From DATFVA01 sp963774455 (lineage in GTDB: Bacteria; Bacteroidota; Ignavibacteria; Ignavibacteriales; Ignavibacteriaceae), in NCBI GenBank assembly GCA_963774455.1, contig CAVZFD010000004.1:496001-560000 (forward strand): DNA of 64,000 nucleotides, read 5' to 3'. Shown piece after piece: positions 54,817-63,832 of this stretch (the first letter of the stretch is position 1; each line of letters opens with the position of its first letter). Below the pieces are notes generated by a model that saw only the letters and a list, made by a program, of their open reading frames with translations, searched no databases and was not told the origin of the DNA. A program made the translations under genes and the position numbers.

Positions 54817-54940
54817 CCATTTCGGACTTCACAGATGCCAAAATCTGGTTATCTGCAGAGTAAAGCTTTATTGAAACATCAGGAACGGATTTGCAAAGAA
54901 ATGCATTGCGGATTTCACCTGAGATTAAAGATGGACCCAT
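54692..54940 (-). CDS. Dimethylformamidase-like protein, fragment 1 (N-terminal)
   Basis: An 82-residue frame; real sequence up to FDKKGFIKK, then noise. SLISGEIRNAFLCKSVPDVS with the later DGQFSFNSEKVYRVSFDKKG is a carboxypeptidase-regulatory-like beta sandwich. ATG at 54940 is the start of the combined gene (53258-54940, about 560 codons), which follows the GT4 gene by 18 bp. Confidence 0.6.
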   Translation of the reverse strand: MGPSLISGEIRNAFLCKSVPDVSIKLYSADNQILASVKSEMDGQFSFNSEKVYRVSFDKKGFIKKDHRYRKIFSEDHSSARR

Positions 54941-54958
54941 TTATTATGCCCTTTATGT

Positions 54959-56131
54959 TTAATTAATCAAAGAATTAATGATTTCTGAATATCTGTCTTT
55001 TACATGAGCAGCGGAGAAAATACCGAACTCTCCTTTCTGCTGCAATTCATTTATATGTTTTCTATACGAAGAATTATTATCAATAAGATTCCTGATCCCT
55101 GCTGCTATCGATTCAACAGAAGAAGGATTTACGCCTACGCCCACATTTTCGAACATGCCATCAAATCCCATTGTGTCTTTAGAGTACATAATGGGAGTTC
55201 CGTTCAACAAGGATTCCGCGTAAACCATTCCGAACGATTCACTCAAACTCGGCATGAGAAAAGCATTTGAAGAGGAATAAAATTTATCCATTTCAGAATT
55301 AGGAATACTACCTTTAAAAATTACATTCTTTTCGATCCCCAGTTTTTCTACCCATTGTTTAACATTTGGCAGATAGCTGCCATCACCTATTACAATAAGT
55401 TTGAAAGCGGGATCATTAAGATATTTAATAGCCTTAAATAATCGTTTTATATTTTTTCTTTTTACCGAACGTTTGTCCATCCTCAATGCAGTTGAGTAAT
55501 GACCATTCTGAGAAGTGAAAAGTCCAGGCTCAGTATTCCGTTCAACAATATTTGGAATAAACTCCAATTTATCTCTCATATGTCTTGAAAAAAATTCCCG
55601 TCCAAGGTATTCTGCCATTAATTTATTTATATGAGGCATTAAATAAATGATCTTACTGCTTCTCTCAATAACAGGTTTATAAAGTCTTATTAAATCAGGT
55701 CTTATTTTGAAGATCCATGCATCAGTCTGGCGTAAAGTTAAGATTAGTTTTGAATCATACCTGAGAGCAAGCCTGTAAGCTATATAGCCCTCAAATGTAA
55801 CTTTATGGGCGTGGATTATATTCGTTCCGCTGAAATCAATAATGCCCTTTTTTTCAGCATCGACGATTTTCTTAAAAGCCCTTTTCAAACTGTAAATTAA
55901 AAAAATTCCGAACGGAAGTCCAAAAGAATTTACAATTAAATGATTATTAGTTTCTGCGGTGAGCACTTCCTCCTTAAAGGAAGGGACACGCAGCAAATCA
56001 ATAATCTTTACGGAGGCTATGTTTTCAGTCTGTTTAATAACGTCGCTCACAGCGGAGGTAACCGGGGCATTATCCCTACGTCGCATATCATAAGTCAGGT
56101 GTAATAATTTATTCACCAGGTTCCTCTTCAC
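54959..56131 (-). CDS. GT4-family glycosyltransferase
   Basis: A 390-residue GT-B enzyme starting at GTG (56131), overlapping the polymerase gene by 23 bp. N-terminal acceptor half with NIIHAHKVTFEGYIAYRLAL; C-terminal donor half with FKLIVIGDGSYLPNVKQWVE, NVIFKGSIPNSEMDKFYSSS and FLMPSLSESFGMVYAESLLN, the EX7E motif region of GT4. Inner-face enzyme adding a sugar to an undecaprenyl-linked repeat unit. Specificity unknown. Confidence 0.9.
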   Translation of the reverse strand: MKRNLVNKLLHLTYDMRRRDNAPVTSAVSDVIKQTENIASVKIIDLLRVPSFKEEVLTAETNNHLIVNSFGLPFGIFLIYSLKRAFKKIVDAEKKGIIDFSGTNIIHAHKVTFEGYIAYRLALRYDSKLILTLRQTDAWIFKIRPDLIRLYKPVIERSSKIIYLMPHINKLMAEYLGREFFSRHMRDKLEFIPNIVERNTEPGLFTSQNGHYSTALRMDKRSVKRKNIKRLFKAIKYLNDPAFKLIVIGDGSYLPNVKQWVEKLGIEKNVIFKGSIPNSEMDKFYSSSNAFLMPSLSESFGMVYAESLLNGTPIMYSKDTMGFDGMFENVGVGVNPSSVESIAAGIRNLIDNNSSYRKHINELQQKGEFGIFSAAHVKDRYSEIINSLIN

Positions 56132-57419
56132 ATTTAGATTCCTTTTGTGCTTTAATTAAATCCGTAAATAATGCCAGATAAGCAAAGAGGTATAAAACTC
56201 CTGAAGTTATGTTTGGTCTGATAAAAGTTGACTCAGTTATATTTACAACCAAGGCAGCGATGATGAGCCATTTCCAAAAATAATTGTTATGGACCTTTCT
56301 GAGATTAATAAAATAATTTAGTGTAGTTCCCAAAAAAAATACCAATCCTATTAATCCGGTTTCATTTAGTATATCAATGTAGCCATTGTGTGCCTGAATA
56401 GGAATCCAGATATAAAGCTGGTATAATTCCTGGACTTGCATACTGTCCAGAACCCAAAAACCCTGGAACCCGCAGCCAAGTAGAAGGTGGGTTCTAGCAT
56501 ATTTCAATACATCCTGCCAGAGATCAGTCCTTCCCGTGAGCGTAAGATCTCTACCACTTTCGCTCACAAGGTCAGATAATAACCTCGGAGCCATAAAGAG
56601 CAGAGAAATCAGTATTCCAAGCATGAAGATAATAAGAGTAACTGATACAGTTCTGCCGATTCCTGTAGATGCAAACTGTTTATCAAGATATTGAGCCAAA
56701 AGTAAACCTGCTATTATGAACAGGGTAATAATGGAAGTGACACTGCTGGATCCCACAAATAATATTACTGTCAGCAAAAGCATAAATATGAAGAATAATT
56801 TTTGCCGTAAGGATGAAGTAGATATGAAACGGATAAAGAATAAAATAGATATCAGGGTCATTTGACCCAAATGATTCTTGGAAGATGCAATTCCACGCCA
56901 TAATCCATGTTCGTCGGTGGCTCCGGGAATTATTAAAACAGAAATAAAAGATATCAGGATATAACCAGATAACAGGACCTTAAAATATTTAAAGGTTTTT
57001 TCAGTCGCAGACACGTGAGCAAATATGCTCATAAAGACTACATAAGTAGTGATATACTGAAAAAGTCTTTTGAAAGATACAAAAGGATAATTTGACCAGA
57101 GAAGAGTTAGTGAACACCAAAATAGAAATATAAGAAATATCTTTTCTTTCTTTATAATAGATATGATAAACCGCCATTTGGGTATTAAAGAGTACAAGGC
57201 TGTTAGAAAAAGAGTAGAATATACGATCTGATTCACAATATTGGAGGTTTCAATTTCCTCCATTTCCTGAAGCGTTTTCTGAAAAGGTAAGCCGGTCCCA
57301 TACATTACAAAAAACATATAGAGGAAAAATGTAGCGTTGGCCACATAATAGAAATTAGTGTAAGTGCCTCTTTCATTATAATCTATTTCTAATTCTCTCA
57401 GGTTTTCAGATGCTTTCAT
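56109..57419 (-). CDS. O-antigen ligase/polymerase-like membrane protein (Wzy/WaaL)
   Basis: A 436-residue protein with about twelve membrane helices. The family region has WSNYPFVSFKRLFQYITTYV, the Arg-rich GLWRGIASSKNHLGQM, LTGRTDLWQDVLKYA and IPIQAHNGYIDILNETGLIG, typical of the large periplasmic loop of Wzy_C proteins. Its place beside a flippase and two GT4 genes makes polymerase the more likely role, ligase the alternative. Start ATG at 57419 lies inside the previous gene's 3' end (14 bp overlap). Confidence 0.88.
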   Translation of the reverse strand: MKASENLRELEIDYNERGTYTNFYYVANATFFLYMFFVMYGTGLPFQKTLQEMEEIETSNIVNQIVYSTLFLTALYSLIPKWRFIISIIKKEKIFLIFLFWCSLTLLWSNYPFVSFKRLFQYITTYVVFMSIFAHVSATEKTFKYFKVLLSGYILISFISVLIIPGATDEHGLWRGIASSKNHLGQMTLISILFFIRFISTSSLRQKLFFIFMLLLTVILFVGSSSVTSIITLFIIAGLLLAQYLDKQFASTGIGRTVSVTLIIFMLGILISLLFMAPRLLSDLVSESGRDLTLTGRTDLWQDVLKYARTHLLLGCGFQGFWVLDSMQVQELYQLYIWIPIQAHNGYIDILNETGLIGLVFFLGTTLNYFINLRKVHNNYFWKWLIIAALVVNITESTFIRPNITSGVLYLFAYLALFTDLIKAQKESKCEEEPGE

Positions 57420-58533
57420 AGACTTTAACAGTTTTTTTTGCTGCTTCTTTCCAGGAATATTTTGTCCTGTTTAATAATGTAATATACTCATTCATCTCTG
57501 AGATCTTGTTCTTATTCATAAAAGCAGTTTCGATTTTTGAAGCAAGTACTTGTTCATCTTGAGAATCAACAAGATAACCAGATTTCCCCTCCTCGATATT
57601 TTCAGAAAAATCTCCAACCATGGTCGCTATAACAGGCTTACTAAAAGAATATGCCAGGTGTATTATACCACTGTGATCTATTCTCTTATATGGTAGTACC
57701 ACGAAATCTGATGCAGAAAAATAGAGCGCGATTTTTTCGGAGGGTATAAAATTAAGATTCAGGATTATTTTTTCTTTTTCCTTAATCGTATCAATTATTT
57801 TTGCATAACCTTCCCATAACTTTTCTGTTGCAGGAAATCCTGCCACTATGAGATTAATATCATTATCCCTTTCTGATAGAATCCTAAATGCCTTCAATAA
57901 CAGGTCGAGACCTTTATATTCTTTGATATATCCAAAGAATAACAATACTTTGTTATCAGGTGCTAAATTAAAGAACTTCCTAGCCTCATTTTGTGAGGGT
58001 AAGTTTTCAGGAATATAAATATCAAAATTGCCGTGTGGTACCACTGTAATCTTCCGAGGATTTAAATGGAAATTATCAAGCAATTTTTTCTTCAGGGTTT
58101 CAGAATGGATGATTATCCTTCGTGCTGATTTATAAAGTATATAATTCCATATTCTATCAGATTTTTTCTTCTCGTGTGGAAAAATATTATGAGCCGTGTA
58201 AACCGTTTTTACACCAATCAAACTCAAAAAAAGAATAAACAAAATATCTGACTTAAATCTGAAGAATTGATAATGAACAACAGTGTTTTTATTACTGAGA
58301 ATAAGTCCGGTGGTTTTAAGTAGAAAGACTGGATATGCAAATATTTTTGATATAATACTTTGAGATTGATCCTTCGAAGGCATCCATTTTTTGACCTTAA
58401 AATCATACGTTGATTTAAATTCCCGGTTTGAGGGAACAATAAAAGTTAGCTCTACGCTTTGATTTTTTAATGCATTAGCCAGACAAATAGAATAATCATT
58501 GCCTATTAGAGCATCAAGCAAAATAATTTTCAT
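57406..58533 (-). CDS. GT4-family glycosyltransferase
   Basis: A 375-residue GT-B enzyme. N-terminal part with VVHYQFFRFKSDILFILFLS and TVYTAHNIFPHEKKKSD; donor half with VLLFFGYIKEYKGLDLLLKA, INLIVAGFPATEKLW and ASDFVVLPYKRIDHSGIIHL, the GT4 nucleotide-sugar region. The ATG shares its A with the flippase's TAA stop, so it is coupled to it. Role in repeat-unit assembly; sugar unknown. Confidence 0.9.
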   Translation of the reverse strand: MKIILLDALIGNDYSICLANALKNQSVELTFIVPSNREFKSTYDFKVKKWMPSKDQSQSIISKIFAYPVFLLKTTGLILSNKNTVVHYQFFRFKSDILFILFLSLIGVKTVYTAHNIFPHEKKKSDRIWNYILYKSARRIIIHSETLKKKLLDNFHLNPRKITVVPHGNFDIYIPENLPSQNEARKFFNLAPDNKVLLFFGYIKEYKGLDLLLKAFRILSERDNDINLIVAGFPATEKLWEGYAKIIDTIKEKEKIILNLNFIPSEKIALYFSASDFVVLPYKRIDHSGIIHLAYSFSKPVIATMVGDFSENIEEGKSGYLVDSQDEQVLASKIETAFMNKNKISEMNEYITLLNRTKYSWKEAAKKTVKVYESI

Positions 58534-59990
58534 TATAAAGATTTATTGAAGGTTGGAATCATTTTCTTAACATTCTTCATAAGCGATTTTATTTCGTCTG
58601 TATAAAACCAGTTGAATACCAGATAAATAACCAGAATCCCGGTTTTCACTAAAAGAGTTTTTCCGCTGGACGGAATTAAATAGAACATAAATCCCGATAC
58701 CAGCAAAATAATCATAGGACGTAAAAAGCCATTAAAATCCATTCTAAGATCAAGTTTTTTAAGGTAATAATTATATTGAAAAAGAGAAGTTATGTTCATC
58801 AATAACAACGCGTAGACAGCGCCGATGTACCCGACTAGGGGGATGAACAATATTGTTCCTCCGAGACTAATAATACTTGAAGTTATATTAACTTTCATCG
58901 GAATTTCCGGATGTCCTGAAGATAAAATCGAATATCCCATAATATTTTCTGATGTTCTCAATAAAAAATTAAACATTAACATGGAGAATGCAATTGACAC
59001 CGGGATATATTTCTCTGAAAACAACACCTGAATAATTTCCTTACTGAAAACAAATGTGGCGAAAACCAGTATACCCAGGCAGATATTGAACAATGTTATA
59101 GATTTATTCATTAAATCAGCCGCAGATTTCTTATCACCCCCGGATAGCAATCTTGATACACTAGGGAAATAGACAAGAAGGAAAGAATTCAACATTTTTT
59201 TTAATGCTTCAGGAATTTTTGAAGCAACATCATAATATGCTACACTTACAGGGGTCAGGTATATGCCGATTATAAACAGGTTTGATCTGCCGTAGATAAT
59301 AGTAAATATATTATTAAAGTAGACAGGGAGCGTAAATTTGATAATTTTTCTGTAGACCTCAATCTCCATCTTAAAACTAATCAGAGTTTTGAAAGGAAGA
59401 ACTATTAAAAGAACTAAGATTGCAATAATCGCGGTATATACTTCAATCATTAACAGGGTATTAAAATTTAGTATCGAAAGAAATATAAAAGATAAAATGA
59501 AAATTACTCTTACTGCAGCTGAAAATGTCTGAACAATGGCATACTTTTTAAAGAGGTTCAGACCCTGAAGCAGGTTATAAAAAACATCTCTGAAAGATCC
59601 TAGAAATATTAAGGTGGTTATATAGAATGTAAATCTACCTAAGTCTTTATCAAAGAGCTGCAATATTAAATCACTCAAGAAATAAAAAGCAAAACAAAAT
59701 AATGTGGTTGTTATGAATTTGATGATCAGGACGGGTAAAAGTATTTTATTCCTATCTTCTTTCGCTTCGCCAGTAATGAATTTTACAAGTGTGATTTCCA
59801 ATCCAAAACTTCCAAGGGTATTAAATAGGTAGGTAATAGCAAGGATGAGAGAATATAAACCGAACTCTCTTACTTCCATCGTCCGAGCAAGAACCGAAAT
59901 ACTGAAAAAATGGAAAAGCATACTGGAAATCTGTCCTATAGAAGCGGAAGCAGAACCCTTTAAAAAATCTCGTTTGAATGTTTTGTCCAT
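58533..59990 (-). CDS. Polysaccharide flippase (Wzx/MOP type)
   Basis: A 485-residue protein with about 14 helices and no signal peptide. Opening KGSASASIGQISSMLFHFFS and RTMEVREFGLYSLILAITYL is the polysaccharide biosynthesis flippase pattern, with SAADLMNKSITLFNICLGIL between the halves and INFIVVLPFK-type charged loops. It translocates lipid-linked units across the inner membrane. First gene of the minus-strand operon that continues through both GT4 genes and the polymerase to 53258. Confidence 0.92.
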   Translation of the reverse strand: MDKTFKRDFLKGSASASIGQISSMLFHFFSISVLARTMEVREFGLYSLILAITYLFNTLGSFGLEITLVKFITGEAKEDRNKILLPVLIIKFITTTLFCFAFYFLSDLILQLFDKDLGRFTFYITTLIFLGSFRDVFYNLLQGLNLFKKYAIVQTFSAAVRVIFILSFIFLSILNFNTLLMIEVYTAIIAILVLLIVLPFKTLISFKMEIEVYRKIIKFTLPVYFNNIFTIIYGRSNLFIIGIYLTPVSVAYYDVASKIPEALKKMLNSFLLVYFPSVSRLLSGGDKKSAADLMNKSITLFNICLGILVFATFVFSKEIIQVLFSEKYIPVSIAFSMLMFNFLLRTSENIMGYSILSSGHPEIPMKVNITSSIISLGGTILFIPLVGYIGAVYALLLMNITSLFQYNYYLKKLDLRMDFNGFLRPMIILLVSGFMFYLIPSSGKTLLVKTGILVIYLVFNWFYTDEIKSLMKNVKKMIPTFNKSL

Positions 59991-60932
59991 GTATCTCGCT
60001 AATATTAAAACTAAGAAGATATCGTATAATTATATATAGGAATTAAATTTAAACCTGCAGGAATGGATTAAAAAATCAATTAAAGTGCCAAAAAGAAAAC
60101 GTACAAAACTACCTTTGTTATTGTAAAATAAAAAATATTTGTGTTTTATTATGAGATTTTAATCATTTCAATAAAGGGGGAAAAGTTGGGTACTGAAACA
60201 GCTTAAAAGTATAATACGTGCCATAAAACAAATATATTGCTATATCACAAATTCAGATTAAGAAAATTTTGGGACTTGACTTAAAATTAGTATTGACCTC
60301 ACCAGGATTTTTAGTTAGGTTTGTGTTAGAGAATTCAGAGAGCAAATCTGAAATTGAAAATTGTTCTTTTAGTGGGTTATTTTATTGAAAGAGTGTTGTG
60401 CAATGCCTTTCAAAAATATCAGGTTACCCAACCTGAAATATCCCATCATAAAATTAGAATAGTGCATTCTAATTCTACATTATTGGCCCTTTAGTAATAG
60501 AAGGCTTTTGTTGAGAGAGTATTCCAGAGGGTGGAACAAAAGTAAACTGAAAAATCCGTGATAAAAAACGGATATAATTTATAAAGTCTTCTGAGACTAA
60601 GGAGTGGGCTTGAATAGTTACGTAAGGGTAAACCTTGTAATTATTTTACAATTCTTAAAATTATCTTTGACTGTATCACGGAAACACAAGGCAGTTTTTT
60701 GGGATAATAACATCCTGAAAACATTGCGTTCTCAATACGGAAACTTCGGTAATACTTCCCCCGCATTCTTATCCATAAAAACCAGAAGACAAAATCATTC
60801 AATTTTTTTTGATGGTATCGGATGGTTATGAACGATTCTGCTTCAGAATCAATCGTTAAATCCATTTTTGTAGCTGAGTGTTCAGCCTATCTCAAAGAAA
60901 AGTTAAGCTAACTATAAAGAAGGAGTGAGGTT
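59991..60932. other. 942-bp gap between divergent flippase and T9SS genes
   Basis: AT-rich DNA likely to hold promoters for the exopolysaccharide operon (left) and the beta-helix gene (right). No consensus pair stood out. A hairpin GATTCTG-CTT-CAGAATC (60834-60850) flanked by AACGATT/AATCGTT lies 83 bp before the right-hand gene and may be regulatory. A possible small gene is listed separately at 60610. Confidence 0.5.
60610..60831 (+). CDS. Doubtful small ORF behind AAGGAG
   Basis: A 73-codon frame from a TTG 6 bp after AAGGAG (60599-60604). The product has a hydrophobic start (VNLVIILQFLKLSLTV) and a polar rest with no family. A similarly sized frame is open on the other strand, which lowers confidence. 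It shares the AAGGAGTG start context with the genes at 60933 and 63833. Confidence 0.2.
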   Translation: MNSYVRVNLVIILQFLKLSLTVSRKHKAVFWDNNILKTLRSQYGNFGNTSPAFLSIKTRRQNHSIFFDGIGWL

Positions 60933-63551
60933 ATGTTGAAGAAGGTGCAAATCTATATGTTCATGTTGATCCTGTCCGGGTTAACAATTCCTGCTTTTGC
61001 AGCCAATCATTATGTCGACAAGAATGCAACCGGGAGCAATAACGGAAGCAGCTGGAGCAATGCGTGGGAAAGCTTCAGCGCAATAAGCTGGAGCAGCGTA
61101 AACCCCGGAGATATAATTTATATATCGGGCGGAAGTGATTCTACGGTATATAATGAGACGCTGAACATCGGAAAGAGTGGTGTAAGCGGTAATAATATAG
61201 TAATTACGAAAGGGATAGACTCCGGACATAATGGTGAAGTAGTAATTGACGGACAGAATTCAAGGTCAAACTGCATTGATGAGCAGGGGCACGATTATAT
61301 CTCCATATCAAACCTAAAAATGAAGAACTGGTCAGATGTGGGAATAGATATGGACGGAGCCTCAGATGCACTGGTATCTCACTGTATATTCTTCCATACA
61401 CAGGGGATAGAGGTATTAAAGATCAGAAACAGTTCTAATGTAATAATAGAGTATTGTACCTCAGATCAGGCACCCACTCCCAATAGCGGCACATTCGGAG
61501 GCAATGGGGATTTTCTGCAGGCAAATAATGGAAGCAATTATACATTCCGGTATAACCACATAACACTAAGAAACATAAATGTAGATGATCACTGCGATGT
61601 ATTCCAGATGTATAATATGGTGGGAGATGTATATGCATACGGTAATTTTTATCAGCATCTGGATACAAAGACCAACAATGCGCAGGGAATATATATGACC
61701 ACGTCGAATATAACATTATACTGTTATAATAATATAGCATATTTTCCTTATGCAAAATCGGCTATCGGGGTAAACAATACAAGTAGTTCATATACCGGAC
61801 ACATAGTAGCCTATGGAAATACATTTTACCAGGGAGAAGGATCGGTTGGAAATTGTATATGGCTGCAATATTATGCACCGGGGAACATCATAAGAAACAA
61901 TATCCTTGTATCAATGTCTAATACTGCCCCAATATATTTTGGAACAGGAAGCGGTACACCTACTATAGATTATAATACGCTGTATGCACCAAATTCAAAT
62001 GCAATCGGGGGATATAATGGATCTAAAACCTGGTCACAATGGCAATCAGCAGGTTTCGATATTCATGGAAAGAATTCAGATCCAAAGTTTAAGAACATAG
62101 GCAATAAAGATTTTTCATTACAGGAAACTTCACCTGCATTGGATGCAGGAATGACGGCGGGGAATCCTTATAATGTAGATATAATGGGAGTAAGCAGGCC
62201 GCAGGGACAGAACTATGATATGGGAGCTTATGAGTTTAATGGAGGAAATCCTAATCCTGATACAACTCCTCCTGAGGTTACAAGTGCATCGATATTAACT
62301 GCCACCAGTGTTAGCGTAACTTTTTCAGAAGCATTGGAACAGAACAGTGCACAGAACACAGGAAACTACAGCATCACTAACGGCATAACTGTAAGCGGGG
62401 CAGTACTATCATCAGACGGTAAAAAAGTGACGCTTACAACGAGTGCACATACCAGTGGACAGAGTTATGTTGTAACTGTGAATAACGTAAAGGACCTTGC
62501 AGGAAATGTAGTAAACCCAAATGCGAACACGGCAGGGTACAGTTTTTTTAATGATACAACCCCGCCTGAGTTAGTGGGAGCTTCATTGTCAGATACAACC
62601 AATGTAGTTGTGGTGTTCTCAGAGGAAATGGATTCAATAAGTATTGGAAATAAAAACAATTATTCGATCAATAATAACATTACAATAAATTCAGTAGTTG
62701 TGTTCAGTAATCATCAGAAGGTTATGTTGAATACTAGTGCACATAAAGTAGGAGCATGGTTTACACTTACCGTTAATAATGTTAAAGACAAGGCTGGAAA
62801 TCTAATTAATCCAGATAAAAACACGCTTGATTATCAAGCTATCAATAAAGATAAAGATCCTATAATCCAGGCTGATGGACAATGGTATCAAAATTTTATT
62901 CCCGGGAAAGCCATCGATGGAAATCCTGACACAACATCAGATTCGCGATGGGGCGGAGTTGTAAACTTACCGGATTCGATAACCTTCGATATGGGAAGTG
63001 TAAACAGAGTTGATGAAGTTCGCTTCTCTTTCTACAGATGGAATGATGGCAGACACTACACTTATTCCGTGCTGACCTCCAAAGATGGAGTAGATTGGAA
63101 TGAAGCGGTCAATAAGGGTGCATCCGCACCTGTGAAATGGACCATTGATAATTTTGCTGCTGTTGATGCAAGGTATATCAAACTAGTGGTCCTAAGCTGT
63201 AATGAGAGCAAGGTTGCAGGATTATGGGAAGCTGAGATATATGGACCCGCTAATGTAACAGGTTTAGAGAATGGAAATGAAGTTCCATCTGATTTTAGTC
63301 TTGAGCAGAATTATCCTAATCCATTTAACCCGACAACCACAATTAAGTTCAATATTCCCTCAAATCAGAATGTTAAGATTAATATCTATAACTCGATCGG
63401 GCAGCTGGTTACCGAGCTTGTAAACAAAGAATATTCGGCAGGAAGTCATTCAGTTGAACTTAATGCAGTTAATCTGGCATCAGGAGTATACATCTATAGA
63501 ATGGAAGCTGAATCATTTACTGCTACGCATAAAATGATGTTGATGAAGTAA
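60933..63551 (+). CDS. T9SS-exported right-handed beta-helix protein with Ig-like and F5/8C domains
   Basis: An 872-residue protein. Signal peptide 1-23 (PAFAAN). Beta-helix (about 24-440) with HYVDKNATGSNNGSSWSNAW, SNVIIEYC-type rungs and YNPYNV-like closing turn ending YDMGAYEF. Two SbsA/Big_5 Ig-like domains from PPEVTSASILTATSVSVTFS and PPELVGASLSDTTNVVVVFS. A discoidin-like domain (about 655-780) with PDSITFDMGSVNRVDEVRFS and DARYIKLVV. Type A T9SS sorting domain FSLEQNYPNPFNPTTTIKFN to the end. Probable polysaccharide-binding or degrading surface protein; no catalytic residues assigned. AAGGAG is 7 bp before the start. Confidence 0.92.
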   Translation: MLKKVQIYMFMLILSGLTIPAFAANHYVDKNATGSNNGSSWSNAWESFSAISWSSVNPGDIIYISGGSDSTVYNETLNIGKSGVSGNNIVITKGIDSGHNGEVVIDGQNSRSNCIDEQGHDYISISNLKMKNWSDVGIDMDGASDALVSHCIFFHTQGIEVLKIRNSSNVIIEYCTSDQAPTPNSGTFGGNGDFLQANNGSNYTFRYNHITLRNINVDDHCDVFQMYNMVGDVYAYGNFYQHLDTKTNNAQGIYMTTSNITLYCYNNIAYFPYAKSAIGVNNTSSSYTGHIVAYGNTFYQGEGSVGNCIWLQYYAPGNIIRNNILVSMSNTAPIYFGTGSGTPTIDYNTLYAPNSNAIGGYNGSKTWSQWQSAGFDIHGKNSDPKFKNIGNKDFSLQETSPALDAGMTAGNPYNVDIMGVSRPQGQNYDMGAYEFNGGNPNPDTTPPEVTSASILTATSVSVTFSEALEQNSAQNTGNYSITNGITVSGAVLSSDGKKVTLTTSAHTSGQSYVVTVNNVKDLAGNVVNPNANTAGYSFFNDTTPPELVGASLSDTTNVVVVFSEEMDSISIGNKNNYSINNNITINSVVVFSNHQKVMLNTSAHKVGAWFTLTVNNVKDKAGNLINPDKNTLDYQAINKDKDPIIQADGQWYQNFIPGKAIDGNPDTTSDSRWGGVVNLPDSITFDMGSVNRVDEVRFSFYRWNDGRHYTYSVLTSKDGVDWNEAVNKGASAPVKWTIDNFAAVDARYIKLVVLSCNESKVAGLWEAEIYGPANVTGLENGNEVPSDFSLEQNYPNPFNPTTTIKFNIPSNQNVKINIYNSIGQLVTELVNKEYSAGSHSVELNAVNLASGVYIYRMEAESFTATHKMMLMK

Positions 63552-63832
63552 TGCAAAATGGCCTTATAGTAAATAACATAAATTTTTCCAGGGACGGTAA
63601 AATCGTCCCTGTAATTTGATGAAAATACAATGTAATAATTACCTATAATGCCCAAGTTTAACCTAAAGAAGGACTGCTAATGTTGAAATATTGATGAAAA
63701 TAATTGGTACAAGAATTGTCTTTTCTTGGCCAGTGTGCTAAAAAAAGGATCTTAAGAGGTGGTAGACTTTTGTGTGGGAACAATATTAAGAGGGATTACA
63801 CTATTGATGGATCTTAAAGCAAGGAGTGGTAT

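Noticed and set aside
60641..60865. 74-codon minus-strand ORF in the large gap
   Set aside because: No ribosome site, overlaps another doubtful ORF, no recognisable domain; most likely chance in AT-rich DNA.
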